DNA of 64,000 bases from Pseudonocardia sp. GTDB taxonomy: Bacteria > Actinomycetota > Actinomycetes > Mycobacteriales > Pseudonocardiaceae. A model generated the notes under the pieces. The model saw only the letters and a list, made by a program, of their open reading frames with translations, did not search any database and had not been told where the DNA came from. Below, piece by piece: positions 48,863 through 57,595 of the stretch. The position numbers and the translations under genes are program-made. Location of the stretch: assembly GCF_025465255.1 (NCBI RefSeq), contig NZ_JAODNI010000004.1, positions 1 to 64,000 of the forward strand, in the 5' to 3' direction. Every line of letters starts with the position of its first letter. Positions within the stretch are counted from its first letter, which is position 1.

Positions 48863-51217
48863 CTATCCGCGGCGCAGCCGCTTGAGCGCCTCGGGCAGCT
48901 CGTCGTGGTGCACCACGGTGAGCCGCTGGGTGGCGCGGGTGATCGCGACGTAGAGGTCGTTGAGCCCACGCGGCGACTCGGCCAGCACCTCGGCCGGTTC
49001 CACCAGCACCACGGAGTCGAACTCCAGGCCCTTGGCGGCCGTCACCGGCAGCACGACGACCGGGGCCTCCAGGTCCTCGGGGTCCGCGAAGTCGTCGATC
49101 TCGCCGTCGGCCGCCTCGGCCGCCGCGCGGGCGCCGGGCTCGCCGAGCAGCGCGATCCGCAGCTCCTGCACCCGGGCGTTCGGGACCAGGACCGCGACCC
49201 GCCCCTCGCCCACGGCCGCGCGCTCCTCGGCCACCAGCTCGCCCAGGACGCCGTCCGACCCCACGAGCGTCCCGGCGGCGACGGCCACGGCCCGCGGCGG
49301 GACGCCGGTGCTGCGCACGGAGCTCGGCGGGTCCAGGCTCGCGTCGATCATCGCCAGGACGTCGTCGGCGACGTCCGCGATCTCGGCGGGCGTGCGGTAG
49401 TTCACGGTCAGCTGCTCGAGCCGCCAGCGGTTCGCGACGAACGGCGAGAGCATCTGGCCCCAGCTGCCCGCGCCGGCGAGGTCCCCGGTCTGCGCGACGT
49501 CTCCGACCACGGTCATCGACCGGCTCGGCACCCGGCGCATGATGAGCCGCCAGCCCATCGCGGACAGCTCCTGCGCCTCGTCGACGATCACGTGGCCGTA
49601 GGTCCACTCGCGGTCCGAGGCCGCCCGGTCCGCCGTCGACTCGTAGGACCGGACCTGCATGCGCTCGGCGAGCCGATCCGCGTCCACGATGTCCGTGGCG
49701 CGCACCAGCTCCGGGTCCAGCTCCTCCTCCAGGTCCAGCACGTCGAGCACGCCCTGGGCGTACTCGACCTCCTCGCGCAGCGCCGCCTGGGCGGCGGCGC
49801 GGGCGGCCGCGCCGTCGTCCCCGAGCAGCTCGGCGGCCTCGTCGAGCAGCGGGACGTCCGCGGGCGTCCAGCGCAGGTCGTACGGGACGTCGTCGCCGGG
49901 GGCGGGCCGCTCCAGCAGCGCGCGCTCCTCGGCCGGGATGCGCCGGGCGATCGAGTTGAGCCGGCGCCGGTCGGCGAACAGCTCGGTCAGCAGGCGCTCC
50001 GGGGAGAGCGTGGGCCACAGCGCGTCCAGCTCGCGGTTGAGCTCGGTGCTCTCGCCGAGCTCCTCACGGATGTCCTCGACGTCCGCCGAACCGACCAGGC
50101 CACGGCCACCGAGGTTCGCCGCCACCTGGTTCGCCAGCAGCCGGATTGCCTCGGTGCGGAAGAGCCGCTTGGCCTCGTTGTGCGGCTTGCGCGAGCGCCG
50201 GGCCCGCGAGCGGGCCTGGTTGGCGACGTCCCGGTCCAGCCGCACCTGCTGCTGCTCGACGACGAGCCGGATCGGCTGCCGCGGGAGCTGCTGCCGGTCC
50301 CGCACCGCCGCGGCGACGACCGCCGCCATGTCCGCGCGGCCCTTGACCTCGGCGGTCCGGGCGCTCTCGGTGCGGCGGGCGTGCAGGCCGGGGAAGAGCT
50401 GCGCGACGGTGCCGAGCACGACGCTCGTCTCGCCGAGGGAGGGCAGGACCTGGCCGATGTAGCGCAGGAACGTGGCGTTCGGCCCGACCACGAGGACGCC
50501 GCGGCGGGCCAGCCGGTCCCGGTGCGTGTAGAGCAGGTACGCCGCGCGGTGCAGGGCGACGGCCGTCTTGCCGGTGCCCGGGCCGCCCTGCACGACCAGC
50601 ACCCCGGAGGGCTTGGAGCGGATGATCCGGTCCTGCTCGCCCTGGATGGTGGCGACGATGTCCGTCATCCGGCCGGTGCGGGCCTCCGTGACCGCGGCCA
50701 TCAGCGCGGCCTCGCTGGTCAGGCCCGAGCTGGTCGTGGACGCGGCCTCGGCCAGGTCCAGGACCTCGTCGTCGACCGCGGTGACGGTGCGGCCCCGGGT
50801 GCGCAGGTGCCGGCGGCGGCGGACGCCCTCGGGCGACGCGGCCGTGGCGGTGTAGAAGGGCTGCGCCGCGGGGGCGCGCCAGTCCATCAGCAGCGGCTCG
50901 TACTCGTTGTCCTCGTCGAGCAGGCCGAGGCGGCCGATGTAGCGGGTCTCCTCCGCGTCGGTGTCCAGGCGGCCGAACGCCAGGCCGTGCTCGGCGGCGC
51001 GCAGGGCGGCCAGCCGGTCCGTGTACATCGCCGCGGCGGCGTCCCGCTCGGTCAGCGCCTGGGGCGTGCCGACGGTCTCGCCGTGCAGGACGTCCGCGAG
51101 CCGGCGCGCGGTGTCCCGCCGTCGCTCGTCGAGGCGCTCGTAGAGCATCGCGACGTAGCCGCGCTCGTGCTCGAGCGCCGACTGCTCGGGCGCACCGGCC
51201 TGCTCCGGTTCAGACAC
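48863..51217 (-). CDS. HelD-like UvrD/Rep family helicase
   Basis: This 784-residue superfamily 1 protein has a long N-terminal coiled region (about 1-115), Walker A QGGPGTGKTAVALHRAAYLLYTH near 210, a Walker B-type VDEAQELSAMGW and a C-terminal KGLEFDSVVLVEP with YVAITRATQRL. This is the layout of actinobacterial HelD, which removes stalled RNA polymerase from DNA; some relatives (HelR) give rifamycin tolerance. The GTG at 51217 is chosen because GAGGAAGA lies upstream; starts further upstream are possible. It is divergent from the sigma factor gene. Confidence 0.85.
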   Translation of the reverse strand: MSEPEQAGAPEQSALEHERGYVAMLYERLDERRRDTARRLADVLHGETVGTPQALTERDAAAAMYTDRLAALRAAEHGLAFGRLDTDAEETRYIGRLGLLDEDNEYEPLLMDWRAPAAQPFYTATAASPEGVRRRRHLRTRGRTVTAVDDEVLDLAEAASTTSSGLTSEAALMAAVTEARTGRMTDIVATIQGEQDRIIRSKPSGVLVVQGGPGTGKTAVALHRAAYLLYTHRDRLARRGVLVVGPNATFLRYIGQVLPSLGETSVVLGTVAQLFPGLHARRTESARTAEVKGRADMAAVVAAAVRDRQQLPRQPIRLVVEQQQVRLDRDVANQARSRARRSRKPHNEAKRLFRTEAIRLLANQVAANLGGRGLVGSADVEDIREELGESTELNRELDALWPTLSPERLLTELFADRRRLNSIARRIPAEERALLERPAPGDDVPYDLRWTPADVPLLDEAAELLGDDGAAARAAAQAALREEVEYAQGVLDVLDLEEELDPELVRATDIVDADRLAERMQVRSYESTADRAASDREWTYGHVIVDEAQELSAMGWRLIMRRVPSRSMTVVGDVAQTGDLAGAGSWGQMLSPFVANRWRLEQLTVNYRTPAEIADVADDVLAMIDASLDPPSSVRSTGVPPRAVAVAAGTLVGSDGVLGELVAEERAAVGEGRVAVLVPNARVQELRIALLGEPGARAAAEAADGEIDDFADPEDLEAPVVVLPVTAAKGLEFDSVVLVEPAEVLAESPRGLNDLYVAITRATQRLTVVHHDELPEALKRLRRG

Positions 51218-51305
51218 CAGCGGATCTTCCTCACCTGACGCACGAGACGCGCGGCGGACATGTGTTCCACCCCGTGACGGGACTGACCAACCTACCAGCG
51301 CCCGC

Positions 51306-51331
51306 GTTTCCTCCTCCGCCCCGACGGGTAG
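51306..51331 (+). promoter_or_regulatory. SigB/SigF-type promoter of the sigma factor gene
   Basis: GTTT (51306-51309), a 16-nt spacer and GGGTAG (51326-51331) match the actinobacterial SigF/SigB consensus. It lies 28 bp upstream of the sigma factor's ATG, so the gene probably activates itself. Confidence 0.6.
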
Positions 51332-51359
51332 CTCCTCCCGTGGCCAGCCGCCCCCGCGC

Positions 51360-52178
51360 ATGCTCCGCGGGACCGTCGTGACCGAATCGTCCGTAGAGGG
51401 CGCCGCGCCCGATCGGCAGTACGGCGACTCGGAGTACGCCCACCTCATGCCGCTCTTCGACGAGTTCGTCGCGCTGCCCGAGGATCATCCGGCCCGGCCC
51501 GCGATCCGGAGCAAGCTCGTCACGGGCTACCTGCCGATCGTCCAGCACATCGCCCGCCGGTTCTCCGGCCGCGGCGAGCCGGTCGACGACCTCGAGCAGG
51601 CCGGGACCGTCGGGCTGATCAACGCGGTGGACCGGTTCGACCCCGAGCGCGGCATCGACTTCCTCTCCTACGCGGTGCCGACGATCACCGGTGAGGTGCG
51701 CCGGCACTTCCGGGACCGCACCTGGGCCATGCGGGTCCCCCGGCGGCTCAAGGAGCTGCAGAGCGCGATCAACGGCGCCGTCGGGCCGCTGTCGCAGGAG
51801 CTGAACCGGGCGCCCCGGCCGTCGGAGATCGCGAGCCGGCTGGGCATCCCGACCGAGGAGGTCCTGGAGGGCCTCGACGCCCAGCAGGCCTACCGCAGCA
51901 CCTCCCTCGACGAGCTGGTCGCGGGGGCGGACTCGACGCTGCAGGACACCCTCGGCGTGGCGGACGCCGAGCTGGACAAGGTCGAGTACCGGCAGGCCCT
52001 CGCCCCGCTGCTGGACGAGCTCGACGAACGCGAGCGGGTGATCCTGGTGCTGCGGTTCTTCGGCAACAAGACCCAGACCCAGATCGCGGACCAGGTCGGG
52101 ATCTCCCAGATGCACGTCTCCCGGCTGCTCGCCCGGACGCTCGCGCGGCTCCGGGACCGGATGGGCGGGGACCGGTGA
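51360..52178 (+). CDS. SigB/SigF-family RNA polymerase sigma factor
   Basis: This 272-residue sigma-70 family protein of the SigB/F/G stress and development group has region 2 (HIARRFSGRGEPVDDLEQAGTVGLINAVDRFDPERGIDFLSYAVPTITGEVRRHFRDRTW), region 3 with PRRLKELQ, and region 4 with QTQIADQVGISQMHVSRLLARTL. It is about the normal length. The start may be ATG 51360 or GTG 51378. Sigma factors of this class are usually held by RsbW-type proteins; two such ATPases lie at 34831 and 37237. The promoter upstream fits its own class. Confidence 0.92.
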   Translation: MLRGTVVTESSVEGAAPDRQYGDSEYAHLMPLFDEFVALPEDHPARPAIRSKLVTGYLPIVQHIARRFSGRGEPVDDLEQAGTVGLINAVDRFDPERGIDFLSYAVPTITGEVRRHFRDRTWAMRVPRRLKELQSAINGAVGPLSQELNRAPRPSEIASRLGIPTEEVLEGLDAQQAYRSTSLDELVAGADSTLQDTLGVADAELDKVEYRQALAPLLDELDERERVILVLRFFGNKTQTQIADQVGISQMHVSRLLARTLARLRDRMGGDR

Positions 52179-52191
52179 CCGGCGGGCCGGG

Positions 52192-53295
52192 TCAGGACCT
52201 GATCAGCCGGACCACCGCGCGCTCGACCGCGGCCCGGCTCCGGTCGTCGGACATGTCGGTGCCGCCGCCGAGGCGGCGCAGGGCGACGAGCACCGTCCTG
52301 CCCTCCTCGAACTTCTCGATCACCCGCGGATCGACGTAGGACGCCCTCGCCACCGTCGGGGTGTTGCCCAGGTGGTCCGAGACCGTGTCCACGGCCGTCC
52401 GGACGACCCTGGTCCGCGCCCGCTTGGACCCCGGGACCCGGCCCTCCTCCGCGACCGCCCCTGCGAGCGTGACGGCGGCGAGCACGGTCGCGTTCCAGGT
52501 ACGGAGGTCCTTGCAGGTGAACGCGTTACCGGCGAGTTCCTTCACCGCGGCGTTCAGGTCCGAGGAGGTGACGTCGTGCCAGTCCGGCCCGGTGCGGAAG
52601 GCCAGCAGGTCCTCCCCGCCGCCCCGACGCCGCAGCAGCGAGTTGACCAGCCGGTGCAGCGCCGGGTCCCGGAGCTCGAGCGAGCGGGGGATGCCACCCT
52701 TGGCCGGGTAGTCGAAGCGCACCGCGCCCCGGTGGAGCCGGACGTGCTCGCGGCGCAGGGTGGCGAGCCCGAACGTGCCGGCCTCGTCGTCGGAGTCGCA
52801 GTCGGTGTTGGGGTCGTCGCTGCAGTCCGGGGCGTACTGCTCGCCGCCGGCCCGGAACACCCCGATGTCCAGCATCCGCACGGCGCCGGCCAGCACCCGC
52901 TCGCGGCCCAGGCCCTTCTCCCCCAGCCGGACCGCGACCTCCTCACGGACCCGTGCGAGCCGCCGCCCAAGGCGCAGGGCCCGGTCGTACTTCTCGGCGT
53001 CCCGGGCCCGTCGCCACTCGTCGTGGTAGCGGTACTGGCGGCGGCCGGCGTCGTCCGTGCCGACGGCCTGGATGTGGCCGTCCGGATCCGGGCAGATCCA
53101 CACGTCCTTCCAGGCGGGCGGGATGACCAGGGACCTGATCCGGGCGAGCTCGGCGGGGTCGTCGAGCCGGGAGCCGTCGGGCCGGGTGTAGCCGAACCCG
53201 CGCCCGTACCGCCTGCGCCCGTAGCCGGGTGCGGCGGGATCCACCCGGACCAGCCCCGCGGAGTCGTGCCCGGGGGTGCTGAGGGACGCGCTCAT
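52192..53295 (-). CDS. DNA topoisomerase IB
   Basis: This 367-residue eukaryote/poxvirus-type topoisomerase nicks one strand through a 3'-phosphotyrosine link and relaxes supercoils. The catalytic Tyr lies in ARASYVDPRVI near residue 327. The Arg and Lys residues are in FTCKDLRTWNATV and in the GLATLRREHV block. An Asp/Cys-rich insert (about 15 residues, PDCSDDPNTDCDSDDEA) interrupts the usual YAEENGTYGLATL region. The ATG at 53295 begins MSASLSTPG. It is convergent with the sigma factor gene. Confidence 0.9.
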   Translation of the reverse strand: MSASLSTPGHDSAGLVRVDPAAPGYGRRRYGRGFGYTRPDGSRLDDPAELARIRSLVIPPAWKDVWICPDPDGHIQAVGTDDAGRRQYRYHDEWRRARDAEKYDRALRLGRRLARVREEVAVRLGEKGLGRERVLAGAVRMLDIGVFRAGGEQYAPDCSDDPNTDCDSDDEAGTFGLATLRREHVRLHRGAVRFDYPAKGGIPRSLELRDPALHRLVNSLLRRRGGGEDLLAFRTGPDWHDVTSSDLNAAVKELAGNAFTCKDLRTWNATVLAAVTLAGAVAEEGRVPGSKRARTRVVRTAVDTVSDHLGNTPTVARASYVDPRVIEKFEEGRTVLVALRRLGGGTDMSDDRSRAAVERAVVRLIRS

Positions 53296-53340
53296 GGCGC
53301 CCAGATACCCGCGCCCGGGCCGGGTCAACCCGCCGACGGG

Positions 53341-55698
53341 TCAGCCGTGGTGGCGCTGGCGCGGGGCCCGGCCGTAGGGCTGTTCCACCGGGTCGACGAA
53401 CGGCGGTGCCGGGAGCTTGCGGACCTGCGGCTCCTCGGCCAGGGCGATCGGCTCGTCGTAATGGCGCAGCCGCATCGGCGGGCCGCTGACCAGCCGGTAC
53501 TCGGCGTCCTCCTGCGTGATCGTCACGCGGATGTGCCGGCCCTGGTAGCGCAGCCCGAACGACACCCGCGAGAGCGCGGACGGGAGCACCGGGGCGAACG
53601 CCAGCCCGGTCGCGTCGCAGGTCATGCCACCCAGCCCGGTGGTGATCGCCGCCCACGAGCCCGCCATCGACGCGATGTGCATGCCGTGGTCGGTGTTCCC
53701 GGCCAGGTTGTTCAGGTCGACGAGCGCGGCCTCGGCCAGGTAGTCGTAGGCCAGGTCCAGGTGCCCGACCCGGGCCGCGACCATGGACTGCGTGCAGGCC
53801 GAGAGCGACGAGTCCCGCACCGTGATCGCCTCGTAGTAGGCGAAGTTGCGGCGCATCTGCTCAGGGGTGAACGCGTCCGGCCGCAGCTGCATGGCCAGCA
53901 CCAGGTCCGACTGCTTGATGACCTGCTTCCGGTAGAGGTCGAAGTAGGGGTAGTGCAGCAGCAGCGGGTAGGTGTCCGCCGGGGTGTTCTCGAAGTCCCA
54001 GACCTTGTGCTTCGTGAAGCCCTCGGACTGCGGATGGACCTTCAGCTCGTCGTCGAACGGGATCCGCATGGCCGACGCCGCGTCCCGCCAGCTCGCCATC
54101 TCCTCGGAATTGACGCCCAGCTTCGCCGCGGAGCGGGGGTGCTTGGCGGCCACCTCGGCGGCGTAGCGCAGGTTCTGCTGGGCCATCAGGTTCGTGTAGA
54201 CGTTGTTGTCCACGATCGCCGAGTACTCGTCCGGGCCGGTCACGCCGTCGATGCGGAACTCGCCCGCCGAGTCGTGGTGGCCCAGCGAGCGCCACAGCCG
54301 CGCGGTGGCGACCAGCAGCTCGAGGCCGACCTCCAGCTCGAACTGAGTGTCCCCCGTCGCCGCGACGTGCCGCCGGACGGCGTCCGCGATGTCCGCGTTG
54401 AGGTGGAACGCGGCGGTGCCGGCCGGCCAGTAGCCGGAGCACTCCTGGCCGCGGATCGTGCGCCACGGGAACGCCGCGCCCTCGAGGCCGAGCTGCTGGG
54501 CCCGCTCGAACGCGGACGGCAGGATGGACTGCCGCCAGCGCAGCGCGTCCGCCGCGGCGTCCGGGGCGAGGAACGAGAGCACCTGCAGGCAGAAGGTCTC
54601 GGTGTCCCAGAAGGTGTGGCCGTCGTAGCCGTCCGCGGTGAGGCCCTTGGCGCTGATGCAGCGGCGTTCGGCGCGGGCACCGGCCTGCAGCACGTGGAAC
54701 GTCGCGAGCCGGATCGCCTGCTGCAGCTCCGCGTCGCCGTCGATCTCGACGTCCGCGGTCTCCCAGAAGTCGTCCAGGTAGCACTCCTGCTCGCGCAGGA
54801 GGCCCTCCCAGCCGGTGTAGCGAGCGGCGGCGAGCGCCGCCCGGACCTGGTCGTGGATCGCGGGCAGGCTGCGCCGCGAGGACCAGCCGTAGGCGAGGTA
54901 CTTGACGACCTTGAGGGTCTCGCCCGGCTTGACCCGGCCGATGATCGTGGTGCGGCCGGTGTCCTCGGTCGCCTCCGAGGTGATCTTGATGCCCTCGGGC
55001 CCGTGCACCTCGTGGTCCATGGCCGCGCCGACGCGCAGCTGGGACTTCCGGGTCTGGTGCACCAGCGTCGCGCCGGCCTCGTCGCTGCGGTGCAGCTCGG
55101 GCTCCAGCGCGTTGGTCAGCGCGGCCTCGAGCCGGGGGTCGTCGTTGCCGCGGGTGGGCAGCTGCTCGTTCGCGACGAGCTCGGACTGCACGACGAGCAG
55201 CGCCTCCTCGTCCAGCACCTCGACCTCGTAGCTGATCGCGGCGACGGCGCGCTGGGTCAGCGAGACGAGCCGCTTGCTGCGCACCCGGACCACGCGCCCG
55301 GCCGGGGACTCCCACTCGACCTCGCGGGTCAGGGTGCCGGTGCGCAGGTCCAGCACGCGCTCGTGGCGGCGCAGCTTGCCGTAGCGCAGGTCGAACGGCT
55401 CGTCGTCCACCAGCAGCCGGATGAGCTTGCCGTTGGTGACGTTGATGATCGTCTGGCCGGACTCCGGGTAGCCGTAGCCGCCCTCGGCGTACGGGAGCGG
55501 CCGGACCTCGAAGAACGAGTTCAGGTAGGTGCCGGGCAGGTGGTGGGGGTCGCCCTCGTCGAGATTCCCGCGCAGCCCGATGTGCCCGTTGGAGAGGGCG
55601 AAGACCGTCTCGGTCTGGCCCAGCGCGGCCAGGTCGAGCGTGGGCTCGCGCACGACCCACGGTTCGACAGTGAACGTGCGGCCTGCATCCGGCTTCAC
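53341..55698 (-). CDS. Glycoside hydrolase family 65 protein, probable disaccharide phosphorylase
   Basis: This 785-residue GH65 enzyme has the catalytic acid Glu at 491 in DGVTGPDEYSAIVDNN and the FWDTE substrate-site motif at 364-368. GH65 members phosphorolyse maltose, trehalose, kojibiose or related alpha-glucosides to beta-glucose-1-phosphate and a sugar. Specificity cannot be read from this sequence. No beta-phosphoglucomutase gene, a usual partner, is nearby. The GTG at 55698 begins VKPDAGRTFTVEPW and follows GGGAG. Confidence 0.9.
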   Translation of the reverse strand: MKPDAGRTFTVEPWVVREPTLDLAALGQTETVFALSNGHIGLRGNLDEGDPHHLPGTYLNSFFEVRPLPYAEGGYGYPESGQTIINVTNGKLIRLLVDDEPFDLRYGKLRRHERVLDLRTGTLTREVEWESPAGRVVRVRSKRLVSLTQRAVAAISYEVEVLDEEALLVVQSELVANEQLPTRGNDDPRLEAALTNALEPELHRSDEAGATLVHQTRKSQLRVGAAMDHEVHGPEGIKITSEATEDTGRTTIIGRVKPGETLKVVKYLAYGWSSRRSLPAIHDQVRAALAAARYTGWEGLLREQECYLDDFWETADVEIDGDAELQQAIRLATFHVLQAGARAERRCISAKGLTADGYDGHTFWDTETFCLQVLSFLAPDAAADALRWRQSILPSAFERAQQLGLEGAAFPWRTIRGQECSGYWPAGTAAFHLNADIADAVRRHVAATGDTQFELEVGLELLVATARLWRSLGHHDSAGEFRIDGVTGPDEYSAIVDNNVYTNLMAQQNLRYAAEVAAKHPRSAAKLGVNSEEMASWRDAASAMRIPFDDELKVHPQSEGFTKHKVWDFENTPADTYPLLLHYPYFDLYRKQVIKQSDLVLAMQLRPDAFTPEQMRRNFAYYEAITVRDSSLSACTQSMVAARVGHLDLAYDYLAEAALVDLNNLAGNTDHGMHIASMAGSWAAITTGLGGMTCDATGLAFAPVLPSALSRVSFGLRYQGRHIRVTITQEDAEYRLVSGPPMRLRHYDEPIALAEEPQVRKLPAPPFVDPVEQPYGRAPRQRHHG

Positions 55699-55847
55699 TG
55701 GTGCTCCCGGATTTCGGGGACGGAGACGACGGGCATGCGCGAACGGTAGCGTCCCGCTGATCCCGTCGAGGACACCGCCGCCCACTCGTCACATCCTTGG
55801 CGCGATGGTGGCAACGCACCGTTCACACGACGGGGTGGAAACCTCGG

Positions 55848-57455
55848 TCAGGGTGCGGCCAGCGGGGTGGGAGCCGCCTCGGCCTCGGGCAGCGGGAGCC
55901 GGATGACGACCGGGTCCGGATGCCCCTCGTCCGTCACCGTGACCACGCACTGGAGCCCGGCGACGGCGGCCCGGACGGCCAGCCGGCCGCCCTCCGGACG
56001 CGGCTCGATCCGCTGCTGCACCGTGGCCTTGACGGCGTCGAGCAGCTGCAGCGGCACGATCCGGACCTCCTCGAGCCCCGGCTCCATGCCCACGCTGAAC
56101 TCCAGCCGGCGGCCGAAGCGGGCGCCCTCGATGCTGAGGTAGGCGCGGACGGCGTCCAGCTCGTCCGCCAGCGGGATGTCCCCGGTGTCCGCGCGGTCCG
56201 CCGCCCGGCTCAGCTCCGCGAACCCGAGCAGCAGCTCGCGGGCACGCGCGGGGTCCGTGCGGGTGATCGCGGCGATCGTGTTCAGCGAGTTGTAGACGAA
56301 GTGCTGTTCCAGCCGCCGGTTCAGCACCGACGACACCGGGGCCGACGACACAGCGGCCGACGACACCGCGGCCGCCGGCACCGGGGCCGTCGCCGGCGGG
56401 GGTTCGGGACCGGGTTCCGGTTCGGCCTCGGCGGCCGCCGGCGCCATCGCGATCACGTCGTCCGCGACGTCCCACAGGCCCGGGTCCACCTCGTCCGGCT
56501 CGCACAGGCCGCGCCACGCCGGCAGCCGCAGCTGGCCGGTGCGGGTGAGCGCCTGGTACTCGACCTCGGCGACGAGCCGGGGCGCCACCCAACGGGCGTC
56601 CTGGGCGACCCGGTCCGGCAGCCCCTGGCCGAACGGCGTGTCGTCCTGCTGCAGCTCCAGCATCAGCTCCCGGACCGCCCGGCGCTCGCGGCCGGAGCCG
56701 ATCCCGACCCGCCCGACGTAGCGCAGCCCGTCGGCGGCGGGCAGGCCGAGGAGCACCGCGCCGACCTTGTCCGGCTTGTGCGGATCCGCGGGCGTCCACC
56801 CGCCCACCACGACCTGGCGGCTGCGCCGCAACGGCACCCGCAGCCACTGCCGGGTGCGGCGTCCGGGCTGGTACGGGGCGTCGAGCCGCTTGAGGTGCAG
56901 CCCGTCCAGGCCGTACTGCTCGGCCGTCTGCATCACGAACTCGGCCTCGTCGGTGTGGAAGGAGGGCGGCACCATGATCGGCGCGGCGCCCAGCTCCAGG
57001 CTCTCCAGCCGCTCCCGCCGGGTGGCGTAGGGCGTCCGGATCAGTGAGCGGCCGTCGTGCCAAAGCAGGTCCGTGACGACGTAGCCCACCGGCACCCGGC
57101 GCATCAGCCCCTCCGACGGGCGGACCGTGGCGGTGCGGCGCATCAGCGGGCGGCGGCTGGGGCGGCCGGCCTCGTCCAGGGCGACCACCAGCCCGTCGAG
57201 GACCATGCCGGTCGACGGCCCGGCGATCCGCTCCCCCAGGACCCGCAGCTCGGGGAAGGAGGCGGTGACGCTGCGCGCGCCGGAGGACAGCAGCCGGACC
57301 CGGCCGGGCCGCACGTAGGCCAGGCAGCGGAAGCCCTCCCACGCGAACTCGACGGCCCAGTCCCCGCCGTCGCCCGAGTCCGGGAGCTCACCGGCCGCGG
57401 GCAGCATCGGGGGGACGACCTCCGGCATCCCGGTGCCCGCCGCGCGCCCCCTCAT
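55848..57455 (-). CDS. Fusion of ATP-dependent DNA ligase-like (catalytically altered) and LytS-type histidine kinase regions
   Basis: This 535-residue protein has an N-terminal half (about 15-325) that aligns with LigD-type ATP-dependent DNA ligase adenylation and OB domains (WAVEFAWEGFRCLAYV; RLDAPYQPGRRTRQWLRV; GGWTPADP; RYVGRVG; EVEYQALTRTGQLRLPAWRGL). The motif I lysine is Ala 38 (EFAWEG for E-KWDG), motif III Glu is Leu 89, and motif IV/V are altered (DGLHLK; WLRVP). A Pro/Ala/Glu linker (330-377) has a 15-bp repeat encoding VSSA. A LytS-type kinase region follows, with phosphoacceptor-like LEQHFVYNSLNTIAAI (His 385), but the ATP-binding N-box Asn is absent. No membrane segment is seen. 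Confidence 0.8.
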   Translation of the reverse strand: MRGRAAGTGMPEVVPPMLPAAGELPDSGDGGDWAVEFAWEGFRCLAYVRPGRVRLLSSGARSVTASFPELRVLGERIAGPSTGMVLDGLVVALDEAGRPSRRPLMRRTATVRPSEGLMRRVPVGYVVTDLLWHDGRSLIRTPYATRRERLESLELGAAPIMVPPSFHTDEAEFVMQTAEQYGLDGLHLKRLDAPYQPGRRTRQWLRVPLRRSRQVVVGGWTPADPHKPDKVGAVLLGLPAADGLRYVGRVGIGSGRERRAVRELMLELQQDDTPFGQGLPDRVAQDARWVAPRLVAEVEYQALTRTGQLRLPAWRGLCEPDEVDPGLWDVADDVIAMAPAAAEAEPEPGPEPPPATAPVPAAAVSSAAVSSAPVSSVLNRRLEQHFVYNSLNTIAAITRTDPARARELLLGFAELSRAADRADTGDIPLADELDAVRAYLSIEGARFGRRLEFSVGMEPGLEEVRIVPLQLLDAVKATVQQRIEPRPEGGRLAVRAAVAGLQCVVTVTDEGHPDPVVIRLPLPEAEAAPTPLAAP

Positions 57456-57462
57456 CCGACAC

Positions 57463-57468
57463 ACGGTA
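57463..57468 (-). promoter_or_regulatory. -10 box of the ligase-like/kinase fusion gene
   Basis: TACCGT on the minus strand ends 7 nt before the ATG at 57455, with no ribosome site. This supports a leaderless transcript and that start codon. Confidence 0.45.
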
Positions 57469-57595
57469 GTTCGCCGATGGGCGCCGTCGTCACCTGATCG
57501 GCCGTACGGTGCGGCGAACGCGCCCAGCCGCCGGTGCGGTGCGTTGTACGGCGCCTCGCAACCCGTCCGGGGAATCGTGGACAATCGGTGGGACC

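Noticed and set aside
51218..51359. Rifamycin-associated element upstream of the HelD-like gene, as in HelR loci
   Set aside because: The GGGGCTTGC-type 19-bp palindrome was not found in this intergenic region.
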